Positions 1-7,042 of a stretch of 64,000 nucleotides of DNA are shown piece after piece. The notes beneath the pieces are model-generated. The model worked only from the letters and a program-made list of their open reading frames with translations, was not told the DNA's origin and searched no databases. Source of the stretch: Bradyrhizobium sp. LMTR 3 (GTDB lineage Bacteria > Pseudomonadota > Alphaproteobacteria > Rhizobiales > Xanthobacteraceae). Position 1 is the first letter of the stretch. Each line of letters begins with the position of its first letter. Both the position numbers and the translations under genes were made by a program. The stretch covers positions 310,001 to 374,000 of the forward strand of contig NZ_MAXC01000043.1 of the NCBI RefSeq assembly GCF_001693485.1, read 5' to 3'.

Positions 1-588
1 GGCGCAGCCACCCGCCTCGATACCTCGACGCCGGCAGCCAAGCAGGCGGCCTTCGACCGCATGCACGACTGGCTGCGCGGACTTCCGGGCGAACACGACG
101 TGCAGCGCGAAATCTCCGCGCTATGCACGCGCCATGACGTCGACGAGTCTCTCATCGCCCGCGATCTCTGCATGTCCTGGGAGGAATTGAAGGCGTTCGC
201 GGACGATTCCTTGGTGACGATCGGCGCGCATACGGTCACGCATTGCAATCTGGCGCGGCAGAGCGAAGAGGCCGCGTGGCTCGAACTGACCGAAAGCCGC
301 ACGCGGATCGAAGCCGAGTTGCAGCGGCCGGTGCTTCATCTCGCCTATCCCTATGGCGACCGGATCGCCGCGGGCCGGCGCGAATTCGCCCTGGCGAAGG
401 CGGCGGGATTCAAGACGGCAGTCACGACGCGGCCGGGCATGATCTTCCCCGAAAGCGCCAATCACCTCACCGCGCTGCAGCGGGTCTCGCTGAACGGCAA
501 CTACCAGGACGAACGGATCATCCCCGTCCTGACCTCCGGCGCCGCCACCGCGATGTGGAACGGCTTTCGCCGCATCGACGCGGCGTAG
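1..588 (+). CDS. Polysaccharide deacetylase family protein (5' truncated by window)
   Basis: The frame is already open at base 1, so the gene starts upstream and only about 195 C-terminal residues are visible. Two signatures of the carbohydrate esterase 4 (NodB homology) fold can be read: a metal-binding segment IGAHTVTHCNLA, with the two histidines of the H-x3-H motif, and the later LAYPYGD segment that lines the active-site groove. The family removes N- or O-acetyl groups from surface or cell-wall polysaccharides with a divalent metal. The first catalytic Asp motif must lie upstream and cannot be checked. Substrate unknown. The gene ends just before a large palindromic repeat. Confidence 0.85.
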   Translation, partial: GAATRLDTSTPAAKQAAFDRMHDWLRGLPGEHDVQREISALCTRHDVDESLIARDLCMSWEELKAFADDSLVTIGAHTVTHCNLARQSEEAAWLELTESRTRIEAELQRPVLHLAYPYGDRIAAGRREFALAKAAGFKTAVTTRPGMIFPESANHLTALQRVSLNGNYQDERIIPVLTSGAATAMWNGFRRIDAA

Positions 589-594
589 TTCTCA

Positions 595-777
595 CTTCCC
601 TTCTCCCCTTGTGGGAGAAGGTGGATCGCTGGCGCGAAGCGGCAGCGAGACGGATGAGGGGTTCTTTCCGCGGAGAGAACCCCTCATCCGGCGCCGTAGC
701 CGATGCGAAGCATCGGCGTTCTAAGTGACGGCGGCCAAAGGCCGCCTATGCCACCTTCTCCCACAAGGGGAGAAGGA
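595..777. repeat. Long intergenic inverted-repeat element
   Basis: The outer arms at 595-624 and 751-777 are near-perfect reverse complements built on TTCTCCCCTTGTGGGAGAAG. An inner hairpin at 651-690 pairs CGGATGAGGGG with CCCCTCATCCG. The inner stretch 697-750 (GCCGATGC...GCATCGGCGTTCT...GGCGGCC...GGCCGCC) recurs at about 25640-25694, so this is a dispersed family. It lies between two plus-strand genes and could fold as a terminator or RNA-stability element. Confidence 0.85.
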
Positions 778-847
778 AGAGCAGCGGCGTCCTTGACTCA
801 CCCTGCTCCCACGCCCAAAACCTCCGGCAAAGCAATGGAGGAACGCA

Positions 848-1648
848 ATGTTCAAGGATCTGTTCTCGCTCAACGGCCGCATCGCGCTGGTGACGGGCGG
901 CTCGCGCGGCATCGGCAAGATGATCGCGGCCGGCTTTCTCGCGCAGGGCGCGGCGAAGGTTTACATCACCGCGCGCAAGGCAGGTCCCTGCGAGGCGACC
1001 GCCAAAGAACTCACCGCTGCCTATGACGGCGAATGCATCGCACTGCCGATCGACATCTCGACCGTCGAAGGCTGCGAAAAGCTGGCATCCGAAATCATCA
1101 GGCTGGAGCCGAAGCTCGACATCCTCGTCAACAATGCGGGTGCGGCGTGGGGCGCGGAATTCGACGAATTCCCCGAAAGCGGCTGGGACAAGGTCATGGA
1201 CCTCAACGTCAAGTCGCTGTTCTTCCTGACCAAGGCGCTGGCGAAACCATTGCGCGCGGCGGCATCACCCGAGCGGCCTGCCAAGGTGATCAACATCGCC
1301 TCCATCGACGGCATCTTCGTCAACCCAACGGAGACCTATTCCTATGCGGCAAGCAAGGCGGCGGTGATCCATCTGACGCGGCGCATGGCGACCAAGCTGA
1401 TCAAGGACAACATCAACGTCACCGCGATTGCGCCGGGCGCGTTCGCATCGGACATGAACCGCGCCGCGCGCGACCAGTCCGACGAGGTCGCCAAACGCGT
1501 TCCGGCGCGGCGCATCGGCACCGATGAGGATATGGCCGGTGTCGCGATCTATCTCGCCTCGCGCGCGGGCGACTATGTGGTCGGCAATACGATCGCGGTG
1601 GACGGCGGCGTGGTGTATGCGACTGCAGGAAACGAGATTGCGGGGTAG
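848..1648 (+). CDS. SDR family oxidoreductase, RhlG-like
   Basis: A classical short-chain dehydrogenase/reductase of 266 residues, the usual family length. It has the nucleotide-binding TGGSRGIG motif at residues 16-23, NNAG at 95-98, a catalytic Ser at 152 (ASIDG), the Y166-x3-K170 pair (YAASK), and a typical C-terminal IAVDGG segment. The TGGSRGIG Rossmann loop and overall pattern (DILVNNAG-WG, APGAFASDM) resemble RhlG-type NADPH-dependent 3-ketoacyl reductases. A ribosome-binding GGAGG sits a few bases before the ATG. Substrate cannot be assigned; a role in aromatic or fatty acyl metabolism is only inferred from the neighbourhood. Confidence 0.88.
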   Translation: MFKDLFSLNGRIALVTGGSRGIGKMIAAGFLAQGAAKVYITARKAGPCEATAKELTAAYDGECIALPIDISTVEGCEKLASEIIRLEPKLDILVNNAGAAWGAEFDEFPESGWDKVMDLNVKSLFFLTKALAKPLRAAASPERPAKVINIASIDGIFVNPTETYSYAASKAAVIHLTRRMATKLIKDNINVTAIAPGAFASDMNRAARDQSDEVAKRVPARRIGTDEDMAGVAIYLASRAGDYVVGNTIAVDGGVVYATAGNEIAG

Positions 1649-1666
1649 TGCGGCTTCTATAACCGG

Positions 1667-1800
1667 CGTCGTCCCGGCGAACGCCGGGACCCATACCGCG
1701 TGATCTATCAGGAGCGCGCCAAGTACAGACCCAAGTACAGACGCCCCGCAAAATAACAGCGTCTTGTGGTTATGGGTCCCGGCTCGAGGCCGGGACGACG
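1667..1800. repeat. GTCGTCCCGG...CCGGGACGAC palindromic repeat with 12-bp tandem duplication
   Basis: Two hairpins, 1667-1695 and about 1770-1800, each carry the CCCGG/CCGGGAC core plus a CCCATA/TATGGG tail, and together they form a larger inverted pair. Between them CCAAGTACAGAC is duplicated head to tail (1719-1730 and 1731-1742). Related elements occur at 15364-15685, 22216-22402 and 52566-52706. The element fills the gap between the convergent SDR gene and the box cluster. Confidence 0.8.
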
Positions 1801-1806
1801 TAGAGA

Positions 1807-2091
1807 TCACGGCTCGTCCTTCGTATATTCGACATCAGCCTTCGGCGCGTTGGGCAGTTCGCGCTCCAGCGCTTCACGATACCGCAAACATCCGCGCAAG
1901 AATTTCGGCCAAGGCGGAACGGCTACGTCGGGCGTGACCCGCTCGGGCAAGTGGCCCCAGAGATTGGGATGGTGCCAGCACAGGTCGTGGCCGGTGCTGT
2001 CGCGGTGCGTCCGGATGCCCGCCCTGAGGCGCTTCACCTCCGCGACCAGTTGGTCGCGGTTTAGTTGTTCGAGATCGCGGTCGGGGTCCAT
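1807..2091 (-). CDS. Small box-cluster protein of unknown function
   Basis: A 94-residue protein, soluble and charged, with an N-terminal helix-like stretch (DLEQLNRDQLVAEVKRLRAG) followed by a His/Trp-rich centre (HHPNLWGHLP). No domain is recognised. It lies 28 bases downstream of boxB on the same strand and is preceded by GGGGAGC at a normal distance from the ATG, so it is probably the last gene of the box operon. The position suggests an accessory role in benzoyl-CoA epoxidation, but nothing in the sequence shows it. The His and Cys residues (GHDLCWHH) could bind a metal. Confidence 0.7.
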   Translation of the reverse strand: MDPDRDLEQLNRDQLVAEVKRLRAGIRTHRDSTGHDLCWHHPNLWGHLPERVTPDVAVPPWPKFLRGCLRYREALERELPNAPKADVEYTKDEP

Positions 2092-2119
2092 GTTACTGCT
2101 CCCCGATTGCGGGGCGGGT

Positions 2120-3565
2120 TCAGGTTTCGATCTTCACGTACTCGAAATCGCCGGGCTTGTTGTCGATGCCGACCTTCGGCGGCGAGATCCAGGAGGCGTA
2201 CTGGCCGGCTTCGGTGACCGGCTTCATCAGCGAGGCGATGAAGTCGCCGTCCTGCGACGAAGGCAACCATTCGCCCTTGCGTTGGTTCCAGGTGGCATCG
2301 TCGATCAGGACGCCGTCGGGCGTCGCATGGACGTCCTTGAACTCGCCGATCTGTCGGTGGAACGCGACGTTCGGCAGGGTCAGCTTGTACTGATAGCCCG
2401 CGGTCGAAATCACCTTGTTCCAGCGCAGCATGCCCTTGACGCAGTCCTGCGTGTAGTCGTCGCGCAGCCGCATGTTGAGCGCGGTCAGCGCCGGCTCGTC
2501 GACGCGCTTGATCACGCCGTCGATCAGCTTGAGCACCGGATAGGTGGCGTTCTTGAGCTGGTGGTCGTCGTCGATCTGGGTTTCCTTGTAGCGGCCCTTG
2601 ATGCCGGCGTTGAAGGCATTCGCCGCGTTGGTCGAGACTTCCGAACCAAAGAGATCGAGCGACAGCGAATAGTGCAGGTTCAGCTTCTTCTGGATGGTCG
2701 GCAGGTCGATCACGCCGAGCGCACGGACCTTGGCGACATCGGTCGGATCGGTGATGCCGGCCGCCCTCATCGCCTCGCAGGTGCGCTGCACGACGCGGCT
2801 GATGCCGGTCTCGCCGACGAACATGTGATGCGCCTCTTCGGTCAGCATGAAGCGGCAGGTGCGCGACAGCGGATCGAAGCCGGACTGCGCCAGCGAGTGC
2901 AACTGCATCTTGCCGTCGCGGTCGGTGAAATAGGTGAACATGAAGAACGACAGCCAGTCCGGCGTCGCCTCATTGAAGGCACCGAGCATGCGCGGGGAAT
3001 CCGCATCGCCGGAGCGGCGGCGTAGCAAATCGTCGGCCTCCTCGCGGCCGTCGCGGCCGAAATATTTCTGCAGGAGATAGACCATCGCCCAGAGATGGCG
3101 GCCTTCCTCGACATTGACCTGGAACAGGTTGCGCAGGTCGTAGAGCGAGGGCGCGGTCTTGCCGAGATGGCGCTGCTGCTCGACGGAGGCGGGCTCGGTG
3201 TCGCCCTGGATCACGATCAGGCGGCGCAGCGTGGCGCGGTGTTCGCCGGGGACTTCCTGCCAGGCCGGCTTGCCGTAATTCTCGCCAAAGGGAATGACGC
3301 GATTTTCTTCCTGGGGAGCAAGAAGGATGCCCCAGCGATACTCCGGCATCTTGACGTAGTCGAACTTGGCCCAGCCGCGCGGATCGACCGAATAGGCGGT
3401 GCGCAGGTAAACCAGCGACTGGTGAAAACCTTCCGGCCCCATGTCGCCCCACCAGTCCATGTAACCGGGATGCCAGCCCTCCAGCGCCTTCAGCACCTGG
3501 CGGTCTTCGCTGAGATTCACGTTGTTAGGGATTTTGGTGCTGTAGTCGACGTTCATGTAATTCAT
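2120..3565 (-). CDS. boxB: Benzoyl-CoA 2,3-epoxidase, oxygenase component BoxB
   Basis: BoxB is the diiron oxygenase that, with the reductase BoxA, turns benzoyl-CoA into its 2,3-epoxide in the aerobic CoA-dependent benzoate route. The 481-residue protein reads like the family throughout (PNNVNL, DWWGDMGPEG, GDTEPASVEQQRHLG, LFQVNVEEGRHLWAM). Candidate iron ligands E124, E154, H157 (EEGRH), D215, E244 and H247 (EEAHH) show the spacing known for BoxB. The start is supported by GGGAGG upstream of the ATG. It follows boxC by 100 bases with a hairpin repeat in between. No boxA is found in the window, so electrons must come from a reductase encoded elsewhere. Confidence 0.96.
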   Translation of the reverse strand: MNYMNVDYSTKIPNNVNLSEDRQVLKALEGWHPGYMDWWGDMGPEGFHQSLVYLRTAYSVDPRGWAKFDYVKMPEYRWGILLAPQEENRVIPFGENYGKPAWQEVPGEHRATLRRLIVIQGDTEPASVEQQRHLGKTAPSLYDLRNLFQVNVEEGRHLWAMVYLLQKYFGRDGREEADDLLRRRSGDADSPRMLGAFNEATPDWLSFFMFTYFTDRDGKMQLHSLAQSGFDPLSRTCRFMLTEEAHHMFVGETGISRVVQRTCEAMRAAGITDPTDVAKVRALGVIDLPTIQKKLNLHYSLSLDLFGSEVSTNAANAFNAGIKGRYKETQIDDDHQLKNATYPVLKLIDGVIKRVDEPALTALNMRLRDDYTQDCVKGMLRWNKVISTAGYQYKLTLPNVAFHRQIGEFKDVHATPDGVLIDDATWNQRKGEWLPSSQDGDFIASLMKPVTEAGQYASWISPPKVGIDNKPGDFEYVKIET

Positions 3566-3592
3566 TGGGGCCTCCCGTGGTTGGGGGTGTTT

Positions 3593-3664
3593 GGCGAATA
3601 GCGAATGGCGAGTAGCGAATGGAGGAGAGGCAAACTATTCGCCATTCCCTATTCGCTATTCGCC
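3593..3664. repeat. Inverted repeat in the boxC-boxB spacer
   Basis: GGCGAATAGCGAATGGCGAG at the left pairs imperfectly with the CTATTCGCTATTCGCC arm ending at 3664, around a loop near 3618-3634. It would fold in the boxC-boxB transcript and could set the mRNA ratio of the two enzymes. The iterated GAATAGC/GCTATTC units look like a dispersed repeat rather than a classical terminator, since no U-tract follows. Confidence 0.75.
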
Positions 3665-3665
3665 C

Positions 3666-5354
3666 CTAAACTCTCGTCATATCGAATTGCGCCTTCTGGC
3701 CGGTGCCGTAGCGGCGCAGCGCGCCTTCTTCGCCGACCGCGTTGGGGCGCTGGAAGATCCAGTTCTGCCACGCCGTGAGGCGCGAGAAGATTTTCGATTC
3801 CATGGTCTCGGGACCAACGAAGCGCAGATTCGCTTCCATGCCGGTTAGGCCGTCGGGCGAGAAGGATGTGCGCTCTTCCAGGAACACCCGCACCTCGTCG
3901 TCCCAATCGATGTCGTCGAGCGCGAAGGTGACCAGACCGAGCTCTTCGGCTTCCTCAGCGTCGAGCGTGGTGCCGATGGTGGCTTCCGCGCGTTCCAGAT
4001 CGGACGGATCGGCCTGGAAGCGCGATTGCAGGCGGGTCAGGCCGTGGCTCATCGGATAGGGGCCGAAATTCAGCGCGGTGAGCTGGATCGCCGGCGGCGG
4101 GCGGTTGTCGCCCTGGCGTGAGCCGATCAGCATGTAGGAGCGGTCGGCGGCGAACACGAGTTCGGCGAGCGTGCCGGCAAAGCAGGAGCCGGGCTCGACC
4201 AGCGTCACCAGCGTGCGTGAGGTGACATCGATGCGCTTCAACACCCGCTTCCAGTAATGCCTGATCTCGTTGACCAGCCAGTGCGCCTTGTTGGCTTCGA
4301 GGAACGCGTCGCAAGCGACCACATTGGCGGGATCACCGTGCGACTTGAACACCAGCATCGCGATTTCGAGTTCGTTGATGCGCAAGTGAAGGATTGCATC
4401 ATCGAGCTCGCGCGCCACCTGGAGCGGCCAGAACGACGCGCCCTGCCCGATCAGGCCGTCGATATCATCAGGCGCCGCCGCCTCCGGCGCCTTGATCGAA
4501 ATGGTCGCGATGCGCGCCGTGCGGTCGATGTCGACGCTGACAAAGCCGTAGCGGATGCCGGCCTCGTCGATGGTGCGGTTGAGCGGCGCAAGCGTGATGC
4601 CCTTGCCGGTGCCGTTGCGCTTCGAGCTGGCGGCGAATTCCTTCGCACGCTCGGCAACCTTGGCCTCGAGCTTGCTGTTCGGCGCGATTTCATCGACCAG
4701 CCGCCACGCGACGGCGCGCTTGCCTTTAATTCCTTCCTCGATGGTGCAGAAGAAGTCGGCATGGTCGCGGCGCACCTTGCGCTTGTCGACCACACGGGTC
4801 AGCCCGCCGGTGCCCGGCAACACCGCTAGCAGCGGCACCTCCGGCAGCGCCACGGCAGCGGCGCCGTCATCGGCCATGACGATGTGATCGGTCGCGAGCG
4901 CCAGCTCATAGCCGCCGCCGGCCGCGGTGCCGTTGACGACGGTGATGAAGCGCTGCCCGGAATTTTCCGATGAATCTTCCAGTCCGTTGCGGGTCTCGTT
5001 GGTGAATTTGCAGAAGTTGACCTTGTGGGCGTGGGTCGCACCCGCCAGCATGCGGATGTTGGCGCCGGCGCAGAACACGCGGTTCTTGCCGGAACGCATC
5101 ACCACCACTTTCACGTCAGGATGTTCGAAGCGCAGCCGCTGCACGGCGTCGGCGAGCTCGATGTCGACGCCGAGATCGTAGGAATTCAGCTTGAGCTGAT
5201 AGCCCTCGAACAGGCCGGCATTCTCGTCGACGTCCATGGTGAGGGTTGCGACCTCGCCCTCGACCGCCAACTTCCAGTGACGGTAGCGCGACGGATCGGT
5301 TTGAAAATCGATGTATTTCGCTCCCCCCGCAAGGACGCGATCTTCACCGGCCAT
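3666..5354 (-). CDS. boxC: Benzoyl-CoA-dihydrodiol lyase BoxC
   Basis: BoxC hydrolytically opens the ring of 2,3-epoxybenzoyl-CoA, giving 3,4-dehydroadipyl-CoA semialdehyde and formate. The 562-residue protein is about twice the length of a simple crotonase. The first half carries the crotonase signatures FCAGANIRML (94-103) and NGTAAGGGYELALA (141-154), which form the oxyanion hole for the acyl-CoA; the second half has a degenerate crotonase-like segment (SCFAGTLAELVFAAD). It is the first gene of the boxCB pair. Several TGCA motifs lie in its upstream region (5396-5453), a plausible BoxR target. Assignment is firm from length, motifs and the boxB neighbour. Confidence 0.96.
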   Translation of the reverse strand: MAGEDRVLAGGAKYIDFQTDPSRYRHWKLAVEGEVATLTMDVDENAGLFEGYQLKLNSYDLGVDIELADAVQRLRFEHPDVKVVVMRSGKNRVFCAGANIRMLAGATHAHKVNFCKFTNETRNGLEDSSENSGQRFITVVNGTAAGGGYELALATDHIVMADDGAAAVALPEVPLLAVLPGTGGLTRVVDKRKVRRDHADFFCTIEEGIKGKRAVAWRLVDEIAPNSKLEAKVAERAKEFAASSKRNGTGKGITLAPLNRTIDEAGIRYGFVSVDIDRTARIATISIKAPEAAAPDDIDGLIGQGASFWPLQVARELDDAILHLRINELEIAMLVFKSHGDPANVVACDAFLEANKAHWLVNEIRHYWKRVLKRIDVTSRTLVTLVEPGSCFAGTLAELVFAADRSYMLIGSRQGDNRPPPAIQLTALNFGPYPMSHGLTRLQSRFQADPSDLERAEATIGTTLDAEEAEELGLVTFALDDIDWDDEVRVFLEERTSFSPDGLTGMEANLRFVGPETMESKIFSRLTAWQNWIFQRPNAVGEEGALRRYGTGQKAQFDMTRV

Positions 5355-5395
5355 GAGCCACCCTCTGTCGTTTTCTCAGGATTTGTCTGGTTCGC

Positions 5396-5453
5396 TGCAT
5401 GCACAATAGTGCATGTTTTTGATTGAGTCTAGCCAAAAAGGCTGGAACATGCA
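5396..5453. promoter_or_regulatory. Candidate BoxR operator region upstream of boxC (TGCA repeats)
   Basis: TGCA occurs at 5396-5399, 5400-5403, 5410-5413 and 5450-5453. The second and third form TGCACAATAGTGCA, a symmetrical TGCA-N6-TGCA site about 55 bases before the boxC ATG. As I recall, operators of the BoxR/BzdR regulator family are built on TGCA motifs, and boxR is encoded in this cluster, so binding by BoxR is inferred. The site separates boxC from the upstream DUF309 gene and implies that boxCB has its own promoter. Confidence 0.6.
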
Positions 5454-5460
5454 TTTTGCT

Positions 5461-5979
5461 TCATGTTCGGCCCGCGGCCGCGAAGGCCACGCAATCGGCC
5501 TTGGCGAGCTGCGGCTGCTCCAGTTTGGCCTTGATGAGACCCGCCAAGGCCGCAACCGGAAAGCTGTCGGCAAAGCCGTCGCCGCCGACATTGCGCATAC
5601 CAAGCGCCTCGAGTTCGCCGAGCGCTTCACCGAATAGCCGCCCCGCGACGTGCGGCTTTTGCATGCGCAGCCGCAGATTGGCGGTCGTGATCAGGATGCA
5701 GGCGCGCAGCAAAATCCGCTCACGGCCGCCCTGCGGCGCCGCCGCCCATACCGCTTCCAGTATCTCCTGCGATTCCCAGAAGTAGCCGTGGTCGTTGAGC
5801 GCCATGCCGTACCGCAGCGCCGGGTGGCGCGCCGGCACGTAGCCCTGGAAGCGCGCCGGCACCAGTGCTGCGATCTGCGCCAGCGTTTCGTAGTCGGCGG
5901 CGGCTTCCTTGGACTGGCCGGGCACATAGGCCCATCGCGGCAGCGGCAGGTGACCGATGCCTGAGGGCGCCGCGGTCAT
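5461..5979 (-). CDS. DUF309 domain-containing protein
   Basis: A 172-residue protein with the DUF309 core: RHPALRYGMALND followed by HGYFWESQEILEAVW (64-78), in which the invariant Trp-Glu-x2-Glu pattern sits on a helix. The domain is an all-helical fold of unknown function. It lies 36 bases downstream of the alpha/beta hydrolase gene on the same strand, apparently in the operon that starts with the benzoate-CoA ligase gene. Its role in benzoate catabolism is not known. The region after it, towards boxC, carries the TGCA motifs. Confidence 0.85.
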   Translation of the reverse strand: MTAAPSGIGHLPLPRWAYVPGQSKEAAADYETLAQIAALVPARFQGYVPARHPALRYGMALNDHGYFWESQEILEAVWAAAPQGGRERILLRACILITTANLRLRMQKPHVAGRLFGEALGELEALGMRNVGGDGFADSFPVAALAGLIKAKLEQPQLAKADCVAFAAAGRT

Positions 5980-6015
5980 TGGAGCAGCGCCTCGGCAAAC
6001 GCATGAACAAATGCG

Positions 6016-6834
6016 CTACGCGGCCCGTCCCTGCGAGCCGCTATCGGTGTGCAACACCGCCTTTGCGAAATCCGAAATCGCATCGAGCGTCGCCTCCGGC
6101 GCTTCGCGATGCGGCTGATGTCCCGCGCCTGGAATCACAGTCACATCGACCGGACAGTAGCACTCTTCCCTGGCAATCTCGACCTGCCGCATGGTCCCAT
6201 ATTGGTCATCCACGCCTTGCAGGATCGCTATCGGAACGCGGATATAGGCGAGGTATTCGGAAATATCCCAGTTGCGGAAGTCAGGATCGAGCCATGCTCC
6301 GTTCCAGCCGTAGAAGGCGTTGTCGACGTCCCTGTGCCAGCGCGAAAGCTTGCCCTTCAGATTCGTGGTCTCGTAGGCGGTCCGGATATTCGCAATCGAC
6401 GCCACCGAAATATCCTCGACGATGAAATGCGGGGCGATCAGCGCGAGGCCCTGCACGCGGTGATCCTGATGCGAGCCCGCATAGATCGCCGCGATCGAAG
6501 CGCCATCGGAATGGCCCAGCAGCAGGCCGCGGCGAAAGCCGATCTTGTCGAGCAGTTTCGGCAGCACGTCGAGCGCCTCGACATGCATGTAGTCGAGCGG
6601 GCGCGGCAGCTTTACCGGCGTCGACGCGCCGTAGCCCGCGCGCGAATAGACGAATACGCCGGCGCCCGTCGCGGCCTGGAGTTTGTCCGGGAAATCGCCC
6701 CACAGGCCGGTCGAGCCGAGCCCCTCATGGAGCATCACGATAACAGGCGCGTGCTCGGGCGACGGACCGATCATGCGGTATTCGAGATGGGAAGCGCCGA
6801 CCGTGAGGAAGCCTGATGGGGTAAGGGTTGTCAT
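6016..6834 (-). CDS. Alpha/beta hydrolase (box-cluster associated)
   Basis: A 272-residue alpha/beta hydrolase. The oxyanion-hole segment is HEGLGS (36-41), the nucleophile elbow GHSDGAS has Ser109, an acidic residue follows in GVDDQYG, and the catalytic His is in GAGHQPHREAPE near the C terminus. The frame extends upstream through a repeat element that would add a low-complexity Pro/Arg tail; the ATG at 6834, preceded by GGAGGGGAG about ten bases away, is the better start. Box clusters often contain such a hydrolase, thought to act as a thioesterase that removes stalled CoA thioesters and releases CoA; this role is inferred from context. Confidence 0.85.
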   Translation of the reverse strand: MTTLTPSGFLTVGASHLEYRMIGPSPEHAPVIVMLHEGLGSTGLWGDFPDKLQAATGAGVFVYSRAGYGASTPVKLPRPLDYMHVEALDVLPKLLDKIGFRRGLLLGHSDGASIAAIYAGSHQDHRVQGLALIAPHFIVEDISVASIANIRTAYETTNLKGKLSRWHRDVDNAFYGWNGAWLDPDFRNWDISEYLAYIRVPIAILQGVDDQYGTMRQVEIAREECYCPVDVTVIPGAGHQPHREAPEATLDAISDFAKAVLHTDSGSQGRAA

Positions 6835-6868
6835 TGTAACCGCTCCCCTCCCAACACGGCGCGGTGAG

Positions 6869-6972
6869 CTCCCTCCCCCCTTGCGGGGGAGGGTTGGGGA
6901 GAGGGGTAGCCACGGGCACTGCCGTTGCGGCTTACCCCTCTCCCTAGCCCTCCCCCGCAAGGGGGGAGGGAA
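6869..6972. repeat. CCCTCCCCCCTTGCGGGGGAGGG palindromic repeat (copy 1)
   Basis: Two hairpins, CCCTCCCCC-TTGC-GGGGGAGGG and its inverted counterpart ending GCAAGGGGGGAGGG, flank a GGTAGCCAC...GGCTTACC centre. Further copies lie at 40889-41024 and 43023-43156. This copy sits between the benzoate-CoA ligase gene and the hydrolase gene. Confidence 0.85.
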
Positions 6973-7042
6973 CGATCGAGTACGTGGCAACGACACGACA
7001 CTTTAAACGTCACGACGTTTCGCTCTCCAATCAACGGACCCA

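Noticed and set aside
6835..6996. N-terminal extension of the alpha/beta hydrolase
   Set aside because: The extra residues are translated repeat DNA; a better ribosome-binding site precedes the ATG at 6834.
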